This document shows positions 10,242 through 18,600 of a DNA stretch of 64,000 bases, piece by piece. The translations under genes and the position numbers were made by a program. Location of the stretch: contig NZ_CP058983.1 of NCBI RefSeq assembly GCF_019278465.1, positions 310,001-374,000 on the forward strand, written 5' to 3'. Within the stretch, counting starts at the first letter, position 1; each line of letters begins with the position of its first letter. The stretch comes from Tenacibaculum sp. AHE14PA. Lineage in GTDB: Bacteria > Bacteroidota > Bacteroidia > Flavobacteriales > Flavobacteriaceae. The notes below the pieces were generated by a model, which saw nothing but the letters and a program-made list of their open reading frames with translations, searched no databases and was not told where the DNA came from.

Positions 10242-11192
10242 ATGAAAAAATATACATATACCGAGAAAAAAGATACCCGATCTGGATTTGGTGATGGTTT
10301 AACTGAATTAGGAAAAACAAACCCTAATGTAGTTGCACTATGTGCAGATTTAACAGGGTCTTTAAAAATGGGAGACTTTAAAGATAATCACCCAGAACGT
10401 TTCTTTCAGATAGGAATTGCTGAAGCTAATATGATTGGTATTGCTGCAGGCTTAACTATAGGAGGTAAAATTCCGTTTACAGGAACTTTTGCAAACTTCT
10501 CTACAGGTCGTGTTTACGATCAAATTCGTCAATCTGTAGCTTATTCAGATAAAAATGTAAAAATTTGTGCATCACATGCAGGATTAACATTAGGTGAAGA
10601 TGGTGCAACACATCAAATATTAGAAGATATTGGTTTGATGAAAATGCTGCCAGGTATGACTGTTATAAACACTTGTGATTATAGTCAAACTAAAGCTGCA
10701 ACACTTGCTATTGCTGATTATGAAGGGCCTGTGTATTTACGTTTTGGAAGACCAAAAGTACCCGTTTTTATGACTGATGAGCCTTTTGAAATAGGAAAAG
10801 GTATAAAATTAACTGAAGGTAGTGATGTAACAATCATTGCTACAGGTCATTTAGTTTGGGAAGCTTTACAAGCAGCTGAGCAATTAGAAGAGAAAGGTAT
10901 TTCTGCGGAAGTAATAAATATTCATACAATTAAACCTTTAGATGAAGATATTATATTAAAATCTATCGCAAAAACAGGTTGTATTGTAACCGCAGAAGAG
11001 CATAATAAATATGGAGGTTTAGGTGAAAGTGTAGCACGTTGTTTAGCTACCAATACTCCTACTCCACAAGAATTTGTAGCTGTAAACGATAGTTTTGGTG
11101 AATCTGCAACTCCAGATCAATTAATGGAGAAGTATGGTTTAAATGATAAAGCCATAATTGAAGCTGTAAAAAAGGTTATTTCTAGAAAATAA
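10242..11192 (+). CDS. Transketolase, C-terminal half (pyrimidine-binding and C-terminal domains)
   Basis: A 316-residue protein matching the second half of transketolase, which moves two-carbon units in the non-oxidative pentose phosphate pathway. It has the pyrimidine-domain motifs FFQIGIAEANMIGIAAG (catalytic Glu near residue 60) and TFANFSTGRVYDQIRQSVAYS, and the C-terminal domain from about 190. Split transketolases made of two subunits are known in Bacteroidota and archaea, and the N-terminal ThDP-diphosphate-binding half is then usually adjacent. Here the upstream gene is maf, so the partner must be outside the window. Followed by a clear terminator. Confidence 0.93.
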   Translation: MKKYTYTEKKDTRSGFGDGLTELGKTNPNVVALCADLTGSLKMGDFKDNHPERFFQIGIAEANMIGIAAGLTIGGKIPFTGTFANFSTGRVYDQIRQSVAYSDKNVKICASHAGLTLGEDGATHQILEDIGLMKMLPGMTVINTCDYSQTKAATLAIADYEGPVYLRFGRPKVPVFMTDEPFEIGKGIKLTEGSDVTIIATGHLVWEALQAAEQLEEKGISAEVINIHTIKPLDEDIILKSIAKTGCIVTAEEHNKYGGLGESVARCLATNTPTPQEFVAVNDSFGESATPDQLMEKYGLNDKAIIEAVKKVISRK

Positions 11193-11213
11193 TTTTTATT
11201 ATTCAATAACACT

Positions 11214-11246
11214 AAAGCATCATTTATAAAAATGATGCTTTTTTCT
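11214..11246 (+). terminator. Terminator of the transketolase gene
   Basis: A 12-bp perfect stem (AAAGCATCATTT arm) followed by a T-rich tail, 22 bases after the stop. Confidence 0.88.
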
Positions 11247-11309
11247 TTTGCCAAACTCAATAATTTTAAAATTAATAAGTTTTATATACTATACTAAAAA
11301 TCAATAAAT

Positions 11310-11924
11310 ATGAAAAAAGTAATTCTAGTAGTATTCCTTTTAATAGGAACACAATTAACTCAAGCTCAAATACAAGGAGGTGTCAAAGGAGGTATTAATT
11401 ACAATTCAGATTCTTTCTCTGACGTAAAAGATGATGTTTTTGAAGGTGCAGAGAGTAAAACAGGTTTTCATGCAGGTGCATGGTTGCGTTTTAATCTACC
11501 GCTAACAGGTTTATATTTAAGACCAGAAATTGTATATACTCAATTAAGCAACAAGGTAATTTATAAACAAAATACAGGAAGTATTCAGAATAGAACTACT
11601 ACCTATGAATTTCAAAAAATAGACATACCTGTTTTAGTTGGAATGAAGTTTTTAAAAGTAGCACATGTATTTGCAGGACCTTCTTTTCAATATATTTTAG
11701 ATTCTGATTTTGATATTGCTGATTTAAAGCAGGTAGATTCTGATGGTTTTTCTGTTGGTGTTCAGTTTGGTGCTGGTATTGAATTAGGTAAATTAGGTTT
11801 AGACGTTCGTTGGGAAAGATCTCTATCTGATACTGAAGCTAATTTTGTTGATTCTAGTGTTGGAGATGTAAATTTTGATACTCGTGTAAATCAAATAATT
11901 GTAGGTCTTTCTTACAGATTTTAA
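11310..11924 (+). CDS. Outer-membrane beta-barrel protein (PorT-like family)
   Basis: A 204-residue protein with a cleavable signal peptide (MKKVILVVFLLIGTQLTQAQ), GGVKGGINY at the mature start, alternating hydrophobic strands throughout and a C-terminal aromatic residue (VGLSYRF), typical of small outer-membrane barrels of the outer-membrane beta-barrel/PorT superfamily. This superfamily is large in Bacteroidota and mostly uncharacterised, so no specific role can be given. It has its own transcription unit and a strong terminator. Confidence 0.85.
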   Translation: MKKVILVVFLLIGTQLTQAQIQGGVKGGINYNSDSFSDVKDDVFEGAESKTGFHAGAWLRFNLPLTGLYLRPEIVYTQLSNKVIYKQNTGSIQNRTTTYEFQKIDIPVLVGMKFLKVAHVFAGPSFQYILDSDFDIADLKQVDSDGFSVGVQFGAGIELGKLGLDVRWERSLSDTEANFVDSSVGDVNFDTRVNQIIVGLSYRF

Positions 11925-11940
11925 AATGTAGAATAAGTAT

Positions 11941-11974
11941 AAAAAAACCGAAGCTTCTAAGCTTCGGTTTTTTT
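11941..11974. terminator. Bidirectional terminator
   Basis: A long stem (ACCGAAGCTT arm plus A/T runs) with a CT loop, between the convergent barrel gene and the FKBP-like lipoprotein gene. Confidence 0.9.
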
Positions 11975-11994
11975 ATACTATATAATTAAAATTA

Positions 11995-12870
11995 TTATCT
12001 AATATCTCTATTTAAATAATCTGGAACAGTTGGTTTATTCGGGTCACTAAAATCATTTCTAGGGTCTCCATCACCGTTAGCATCTTCATCTTTTGTTAAT
12101 TTACCATCTCCATCATCATCTTCATCTAAGTAGTTTGGTCTTCCGTTACCATCCGTATCATCATTTCTAGGGTCTCCATCACCATCAATATCTTCATTTA
12201 TAGAAGAAACATTGTCTTGATCATCATCTGTACCTTCTACAAAATCCCACAATTCAATAGTAAACATTAAATTTGAGTTAGCTGAAATACTAGGTCTTGT
12301 TACATTTCTATATCCTAAACCTGAAGGTATAAATAATATACCTCTACCTCCTTTATCAAAGTTTATCTGCTCTCCATCTTGAGTGATATTATTACCACCT
12401 TTAAAATGAACAAAACTATATGTCCAACCTCTTATTACCTGACTTAAAGATAACCATGTAGTATTTGCATCGAAATTAGAGCTTATACTATTTGCATTTA
12501 AAATTCTTTGACCGCTATACTTTGCGTACACAGAATCCATTACTGTCGGGAAACCTTTATCAATATTTGGTTCTCCTACATTTTTTATATAATAATAAAG
12601 TGTATAATCAACATCGCTTTCTGTAACCTCTTTAGTTTCTAGTTTAGTATCGTCAAATAAAGAAACTTGGTTATCATCTATAACCTTAACTAAATCTAAA
12701 TCACTATCATAATAATTGTTTTTTAAAAACTTAACCAATGAATCATTATCAATAATAGCTTGTGCTTCGTGGTCAAAATTATCAACAAAAGAGTTGTTAT
12801 TATCGCTTCCACAAGAATATAAAACTGCGGCAACAGCTACAGTGTAAAATAAGTGCTTAAATTTTATCAT
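11995..12870 (-). CDS. FKBP-like lipoprotein with an acidic DxDxDG tail
   Basis: A 291-residue lipoprotein (lipobox LYSC, Cys20). Residues about 95-212 match FKBP-type peptidyl-prolyl isomerases (GQRILNAN, VIRGWTYSF, GGRGILFIPSGLGYRN, LMFTIELWDF). The last 75 residues are a chain of Asp-rich repeats (DIDGDGDPRNDDTDGNGRPNY and DANGDGDPRNDFSDPNK) like calcium-binding thrombospondin type 3 repeats. It probably sits in the periplasm or on the surface as a folding factor. The Ca-binding role of the tail is inferred. It is divergent from the S4-domain gene. Confidence 0.82.
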   Translation of the reverse strand: MIKFKHLFYTVAVAAVLYSCGSDNNNSFVDNFDHEAQAIIDNDSLVKFLKNNYYDSDLDLVKVIDDNQVSLFDDTKLETKEVTESDVDYTLYYYIKNVGEPNIDKGFPTVMDSVYAKYSGQRILNANSISSNFDANTTWLSLSQVIRGWTYSFVHFKGGNNITQDGEQINFDKGGRGILFIPSGLGYRNVTRPSISANSNLMFTIELWDFVEGTDDDQDNVSSINEDIDGDGDPRNDDTDGNGRPNYLDEDDDGDGKLTKDEDANGDGDPRNDFSDPNKPTVPDYLNRDIR

Positions 12871-12908
12871 TTAATTCTGAAATTTTAACTTGCAATTTAC
12901 CATTTTTA

Positions 12909-12916
12909 TACCTTTG
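12909..12916 (+). promoter_or_regulatory. -7 promoter box of the S4-domain gene
   Basis: TACCTTTG matches TAnnTTTG exactly, 33 bases before the start codon. A CTTG lies about 16 bases upstream, shorter than the usual spacing. Confidence 0.55.
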
Positions 12917-12949
12917 TAAAAAACAAAAAGATAAAATTTAACTTTTTAT

Positions 12950-13339
12950 ATGAGAATAGATAAATATTTATGGTGTATTCGCTTTTTTAAAACACGTAGT
13001 ATCGCTACAGATACTTGTAAAAAAGGACATATTAAAATTAATGGAACCAACTTAAAACCGTCTAAAGAGATATTCGGAAATGAAGAAATAACCATTCGTA
13101 AAAATCAAATTAATTACAAAATAAAGGTTTTAGATATACCGACAAGTCGAGTTGGTGCAAAATTGGTTGATTTATATAGAAAAGATTTAACTCCAAAGGA
13201 AGAATTTGAAAAAACAGCCTTGTTAAAATATTCTAAAGATTATTATCGTAAAAAAGGAGCTGGAAGACCTACTAAAAAAGATCGTAGAGATATCGATGAT
13301 TATAGTACAGATTCTGAAGAAAATGATATTAATTTGTAA
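12950..13339 (+). CDS. S4-domain RNA-binding protein (HslR-like)
   Basis: A 129-residue protein with an N-terminal S4 domain (MRIDKYLWCIRFFKTRSIATDTCKKGHIKING, 1-32) and a basic C-terminal tail (KKGAGRPTKKDRRD). This matches the HslR/Hsp15 family, which binds free 50S subunits that carry nascent chains. It is 27 bases from the following phosphoribosyltransferase gene and probably cotranscribed with it. Confidence 0.9.
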   Translation: MRIDKYLWCIRFFKTRSIATDTCKKGHIKINGTNLKPSKEIFGNEEITIRKNQINYKIKVLDIPTSRVGAKLVDLYRKDLTPKEEFEKTALLKYSKDYYRKKGAGRPTKKDRRDIDDYSTDSEENDINL

Positions 13340-13365
13340 TATATTTAACCTTTAAAATAAATAGC

Positions 13366-13869
13366 ATGACAGTATCTGATAATATTATACTAGATAATTT
13401 AGAAGTTGAACAAAAAATTCGTCGTATTGCTTTTCAAATTTATGAAAGCAATAGTAACGAAAAAGAAATTATAATTGCTGGAATCGTTGATAACGGCTAT
13501 TTATTTGCTGAAAAAATATATACAATTTTATCAGAAATTTCACCTTTAAAAATTCAGTTGTGTAAGGTTTTTATTGATAAGAAAAATCCTATTAAGGCAA
13601 TAACAACTTCTTTAACTAAAGATGAGTATAAAAACAAGTCTTTGGTTTTGGTTGACGATGTTTTAAACTCAGGCACCACATTAATATATGCTGTAAAACA
13701 TTTTTTAGAGGTTCCTTTAAAGCGCTTTAAAACAGCTGTGTTGGTAAATAGAAATCATAAAAAATATCCTGTAAAATCAGATTTTAAAGGTATTTCACTC
13801 TCTACCTCTATTAAAGAGCATGTAGTGGTAGAATTTAATAAAAACAAAACGCTTGTTTATTTAACGTAA
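13366..13869 (+). CDS. Phosphoribosyltransferase (PyrR-like)
   Basis: A 167-residue type I phosphoribosyltransferase. The PRPP loop LVLVDDVLNSGTTL (about 93-106) is exact, with the hood and flexible-loop regions on both sides. It resembles PyrR-type uracil phosphoribosyltransferase/regulators, but no pyrimidine gene or attenuator is near, so the substrate base is unknown. Its 3' end overlaps the convergent shikimate kinase gene by nine bases. Confidence 0.88.
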   Translation: MTVSDNIILDNLEVEQKIRRIAFQIYESNSNEKEIIIAGIVDNGYLFAEKIYTILSEISPLKIQLCKVFIDKKNPIKAITTSLTKDEYKNKSLVLVDDVLNSGTTLIYAVKHFLEVPLKRFKTAVLVNRNHKKYPVKSDFKGISLSTSIKEHVVVEFNKNKTLVYLT

Positions 13870-14379
13870 TAAAGCATTTAATTCTGTAACAATTATATCT
13901 GTTTTTTTATCATCTACAGTTATTTTATAATTTGATTGATTATAAAAATAACTTCTTTCAAATAAGTGTTTTGCTACAAATTCTGCTAACTCATCGTTTT
14001 TTAGTCTAGCAACTAAAGGTCTTTTACTTTTCTCAGTTGTTAACCTTGTTGCAATTGTAGTGATACTAGCTTTTAAATAAACCGCAACAGTATTTATAGA
14101 GTCTTTTATAACATCCATATTACTTGCATAACAAGGCGTACCACCACCTAATGCTAAAATAATATCATTTTTTAAGGTTAGAATCTCTTTTAAATATAGA
14201 TGCTCTTGTTTTCTGAAATAGATTTCACCTTTTGTTTCAAAAATTTCTGAAACAGACATTTCCTCCTTTTCTTCTATATAATTGTCTAAATCAATAAAAG
14301 AAAAGTTCTTTTTTTCTGCCAATAATCTACCAATTGTAGATTTACCACTCGTCATATACCCTACTAATACTATTTTCAT
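13861..14379 (-). CDS. aroK: Shikimate kinase
   Basis: Phosphorylates shikimate at the 3-hydroxyl in the chorismate pathway. The 172-residue protein has Walker A GYMTSGKST (7-15), the shikimate-binding segment DLDNYIEE (about 31-38), the ETKGEIYFRKQE segment and the GGGTPC loop, and the lid region RPLVAR. Full length. It stands alone here; the other shikimate enzyme in the window is aroQ at 52830. Confidence 0.95.
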   Translation of the reverse strand: MKIVLVGYMTSGKSTIGRLLAEKKNFSFIDLDNYIEEKEEMSVSEIFETKGEIYFRKQEHLYLKEILTLKNDIILALGGGTPCYASNMDVIKDSINTVAVYLKASITTIATRLTTEKSKRPLVARLKNDELAEFVAKHLFERSYFYNQSNYKITVDDKKTDIIVTELNALLR

Positions 14380-14454
14380 AAACTAATAATTAAGCTGTTA
14401 CAAATATCCGTAAAAAATATCATAAAAAAGTTTTTTAGATTTAAAGAACAGTTG

Positions 14455-14462
14455 TATATTTG
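14455..14462 (+). promoter_or_regulatory. -7 promoter box of the tRNA pair
   Basis: TATATTTG matches TAnnTTTG exactly, 25 bases before the mature 5' end of tRNA-Lys. A TTTTTT stretch stands at the -33 position. Confidence 0.65.
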
Positions 14463-14486
14463 CAACCGCTTTCGGAAGGAAGCAAT

Positions 14487-14559
14487 GACCTGGTAGCTCA
14501 GTTGGTAGAGCATCTCCCTTTTAAGGAGAGGGTCCTGGGTTCGAGCCCCAGCCCGGTCA
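14487..14559 (+). tRNA. tRNA-Lys (anticodon UUU)
   Basis: A complete 73-nt cloverleaf. The anticodon stem TCTCC/GGAGA holds loop CTTTTAA (anticodon TTT); the T arm is CTGGG TTCGAGC CCCAG. The acceptor stem GACCTGG pairs with CCCGGTC except at position 5:68, where U faces C. Discriminator base A; CCA is not encoded. Confidence 0.95.
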
Positions 14560-14560
14560 C

Positions 14561-14590
14561 AAAAAAGTTAAGCATCTGCTTAACTTTTTT
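14561..14590 (+). terminator. Hairpin between the two tRNA genes
   Basis: A perfect 14-bp stem (AAAAAAGTTAAGCA arm, TC loop) ending in six T. It can end or process the transcript between the tRNAs. Confidence 0.8.
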
Positions 14591-14597
14591 AGTTTAC

Positions 14598-14681
14598 GCA
14601 CGTATGGCGGAATTGGTAGACGCGCAGGCTTGAGGGGCTTGTGTTCGTAAGAACGTGCAAGTTCGACTCTTGTTACGTGCA
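14598..14681 (+). tRNA. tRNA-Leu (anticodon GAG)
   Basis: An 84-nt tRNA with a long variable arm (about TGTTCGTAAGAACG). The acceptor stem GCACGTA/TACGTGC is fully paired. The anticodon stem CAGGC/GCTTG holds loop TTGAGGG (anticodon GAG). Discriminator base A. Confidence 0.95.
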
Positions 14682-14686
14682 CACAT

Positions 14687-14722
14687 AAAACTATAAATAT
14701 TTTAAAAAATATTTATAGTTTT
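14687..14722 (+). terminator. Terminator after tRNA-Leu
   Basis: A perfect 17-bp AT-rich stem (AAAACTATAAATATTTT arm) with an AA loop, followed by a T-rich tail, six bases past the tRNA. Confidence 0.85.
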
Positions 14723-14800
14723 TATTTTTAGCTGATGTTTGTGATGTTCATTTCACAATTTATTAACTAGTTTAAGTTCAATTATTCTTATTTTTACCAC

Positions 14801-15592
14801 ATGCAAAAAAAATACTTATCTCTTATAGTACTAATACTTATATCAAGTATTGGTTACTCACAAAGTCAAAAACTAAAAGGTCAGGTTATTGACGCTGATA
14901 CTCAAAAACCATTAAGTGCAGCACATATTTTAAATTTAAACACCGTTACTGGTACAATTACAAACGAAAAAGGAATTTTCGAATTAACATCAAAAGCAAA
15001 CGACACTGTTTTAGTTTCGTTTATTGGGTTTTCTTCTATAAAATTAAAAGTAACAAATGACCTTTTAAAAGGTAACGAAGTCATTATTTCATTAAGAGAG
15101 AAACCTGAAGAAGTTAAAGAGGTTGTAATTAAATCGACAGAACTTATAGGGGTTTTAGAAGTGGATGTTAAACAGGTTCCTAAAGATCGTTTTTCTAGAA
15201 TTCACATAAATGGATTGCCACAAACTTATGAAATAGGAAAACCACAAAAAATATCATCTCCGATAGCTAAATTGTTAAATCCTGTTGATTTGGTTTATAA
15301 CCTCTTCGGAAAAAAACCAAAGCAACTTAAAAAGCTTAAAAAGTTAAAAAAAGAAGACGATTTACGTAAAATGCTTGCTGGTAAGTTTGATAGAGAAGTA
15401 ATGATGGAATATCTAGAAATGGATAGACAAGAATTAAATAAATTACTTACAGATTGTGATTATTCAGAATATTTTATAAAAAAAGCAAGTGATCTTCAAA
15501 TGATTGAAGCTGTGTTAAACTGCTATGAAAACTACAAAACACAAAAGAAAGGTAAAATAGAAATAGATAGAATACCTGAAAACAGGAATTAA
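14801..15592 (+). CDS. Secreted CarboxypepD_reg-like protein
   Basis: A 263-residue protein with a signal peptide (first 20 residues, ending GYSQS) and one CarboxypepD_reg-like beta-sandwich (about 23-108, LKGQVIDADTQKPLSAAHILNLNTV...GIFELTSKANDTVLVSFIGFSS), the plug-like module usually fused in front of TonB-dependent barrels in Bacteroidota. Here no barrel follows; the last 140 residues are lysine-rich with a predicted helix (KPKQLKKLKKLKKEDD). Function unknown; a periplasmic or surface role is inferred. Single-gene unit. Confidence 0.8.
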   Translation: MQKKYLSLIVLILISSIGYSQSQKLKGQVIDADTQKPLSAAHILNLNTVTGTITNEKGIFELTSKANDTVLVSFIGFSSIKLKVTNDLLKGNEVIISLREKPEEVKEVVIKSTELIGVLEVDVKQVPKDRFSRIHINGLPQTYEIGKPQKISSPIAKLLNPVDLVYNLFGKKPKQLKKLKKLKKEDDLRKMLAGKFDREVMMEYLEMDRQELNKLLTDCDYSEYFIKKASDLQMIEAVLNCYENYKTQKKGKIEIDRIPENRN

Positions 15593-15599
15593 TAAAAAA

Positions 15600-15628
15600 A
15601 AAGCAGCAAGAAATTGCTGCTTTTTTTA
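15600..15628 (+). terminator. Terminator
   Basis: Stem AAAGCAGCAA/TTGCTGCTTT with loop GAAA and a T tail, eight bases past the stop. Confidence 0.88.
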
Positions 15629-15693
15629 TGCTTTTATTTCAATCAAAATAAGTAAATTTACAGCTTAACAACACACACAAATACGACAACACA

Positions 15694-18600
15694 ATGATTC
15701 ATTTCTTTGGAAACGTTAGCAGCAAAATATTTGCTGTTCAAACAACAAAAGAATTATCTACAGAAACTATTTCAAAACTTACCTGGTTATTTGGCAACCA
15801 ATCTAAAATAAATACGACGTCTCTCGACGTCTTTTTTGTTGGTCCACGTGCCGCTATGATTACACCTTGGAGCACCAATGCTGTAGAAATAACACAAAAC
15901 ATGGGTATTTCTGATATCATCAGAATAGAAGAATTTGAAGTGGTTTTAGAAGATTTTTCTGATTTCGACCCAATGATTTCTCAAAAATATAACGGTTTAA
16001 ATCAAGATATTTTTACGATTGATATTCAACCAGAACCTATTTTAAATATTGAAGACATTGCTACTTATAATAAACAAGAAGGCTTAGCTTTAAGCACTGA
16101 AGAGGTTGAATATTTAGAAAGTGTTGCTACTAAAATAGGAAGAAAATTAACCGATTCTGAAGTTTTTGGATTCTCTCAAGTAAATTCAGAACACTGTCGT
16201 CATAAAATATTTAACGGAACTTTTGTTATAGATGGTGAAGAAATGCCTACTTCCCTATTCAAATTAATAAAAGAAACATCAAAAAAATTTCCTAACGATA
16301 TTGTTTCGGCATATAAAGATAATGTTGCTTTTGTAAAAGGTCCTAAAGTTGAGCAATTTGCACCAAAAACAGCAGACAAACCAGATTTTTACGAAACAAA
16401 AGAATTTGATTCTGTAATTTCAATAAAAGCAGAAACACACAATTTTCCTACAACGGTTGAGCCTTTTAATGGCGCTGCAACAGGTTCTGGAGGAGAAATT
16501 AGAGATAGATTGGCAGGAGGAAAAGGTTCTTTACCTTTAGCTGGTACTGCAGTTTATATGACTTCTTACTCTAGATTAGAAGAAAATAGATATTGGGAAA
16601 ATAAATTTGAAGCTAGAGATTGGTTGTACCAAACTCCGATGGATATTTTAATAAAAGCTTCTAATGGAGCATCTGATTTTGGAAATAAATTCGGACAACC
16701 ATTAATTACGGGTTCTGTTTTAACTTTCGAGCATGAAGAAAATGCTGCTTCTAGCGATGCTAAACCTAGAAAACTAGGTTTTGATAAAGTGATTATGCAA
16801 GCTGGTGGAATTGGTTATGGAAAAGCTGAGCAAGCATTAAAAGACACACCAAATGAAGGTGATCAAATAGTTATTCTTGGTGGTGAAAATTATCGAATTG
16901 GTATGGGAGGCGCTGCAGTTTCATCTGCAGATACAGGAGAGTTTGCTAGTGGAATCGAATTAAACGCAGTACAGCGTTCTAATCCAGAAATGCAAAAACG
17001 TGCAGCAAATGCTGTTCGAGGAATGGTAGAAAGTGAAGAGAATTTTATTGTTTCTATTCATGATCATGGTGCTGGTGGACATTTAAATTGTTTATCAGAA
17101 TTAGTAGAAGATACTGGTGGTAAAATCAATCTAGATAAATTACCTGTTGGAGATCCTACTTTATCAGCAAAAGAAATTATCGGAAACGAATCTCAAGAAC
17201 GTATGGGATTAGTAATTGCCGAAAAACATATAGATACTTTACAGAAAATTGCAGAACGTGAGCGTTCTCCAATATATACTGTTGGAGAAGTTACAGGAAA
17301 CGATCGTTTTACTTTTGAATCTGAAACTACTGGCGAAAAACCAATGGATTTAGCTTTAGAAGATATGTTTGGTTCTTCTCCAAAAACAATTCTAACCGAT
17401 AAAACAATTGTAAGAAATTACAAGAATTCAAGATATAAAACTAAAAACTTACAAATCTATTTAGAACAAGTTTTACAACTTGAGGCTGTAGCTTGTAAAG
17501 ATTGGTTAACCAACAAAGTAGATCGTTGTGTTGGTGGTAAAGTTGCCAAACAACAATGTGTTGGTCCGTTGCAAATTCCGTTAAATAATGTAGGTGTTAT
17601 GGCCCTAGATTATAAAGGGAAAGAAGGCGTTGCTACTTCTATTGGCCACTCGCCTATTTCGGGATTAATTCACCCAGAAGCAGGAAGTAGAAATTCTATT
17701 ACCGAATCTTTAACCAACCTTATTTGGGCACCTTTAAAAAATAATTTAGCTTCGGTTTCTTTATCTGCAAATTGGATGTGGCCTTGTAAAAATGAAGGTG
17801 AAGATGCACGTTTATATAAAGCGGTTAAAGCAATTTCAGAGTTTTCTATTGATTTAGGAATCAATGTTCCGACAGGAAAAGATTCTTTATCAATGAAACA
17901 GAAGTATAAAGACGGAGAAGTAATTTCTCCCGGAACTGTTATTATTTCTGCTGCCGGTAACTGTAGTGAAATAACTAAAGTTGTTGAGCCTCTTTTAAAA
18001 GTTGATGGCGGAAATGTTTATTATATCAATATTTCTCAAGATGAATTTAAATTAGGAGGAAGTTCTTTTAACCAAGTATTAAATACCATTGGTAATGAAG
18101 CTCCGGATGTAAAAAATTCAGCTTTTGTAAAAAATACGTTTAATACGATTCAAAATTTAATTAAAGCTGATAAAATTTCAGCAGGACACGATGTTGCTTC
18201 TGGTGGATTGATTACAACTTTATTAGAAATGTGTTTTGCGGATGTTAATTTAGGTGCCGATTTTGATATTTCTGCTTTAAATGAAGAAGATTCTATTAAA
18301 GTATTATTCTCTGAAAATAGCGGAATCGTTTTTCAAGCTGATGCTTCAGTAGAACCTATTTTATCAGAAAATAATATTGAGTTTTTTACAATCGGAACAG
18401 CTAATGACTCAGGAAAAGTAACTATTAAAAACAACGAAGACAATTTCTCTTTTGATGTTACTGAAATGAGAGATGTTTGGTATAAGACTTCTTATTTATT
18501 AGATAAAAGACAAACTGCAAATGGTTTAGCGAAAAACCGTTTTGACAACTACAAAAAGCAACCTTTACAATACACCTTCCCTACTCATTTTACAGGTAAA

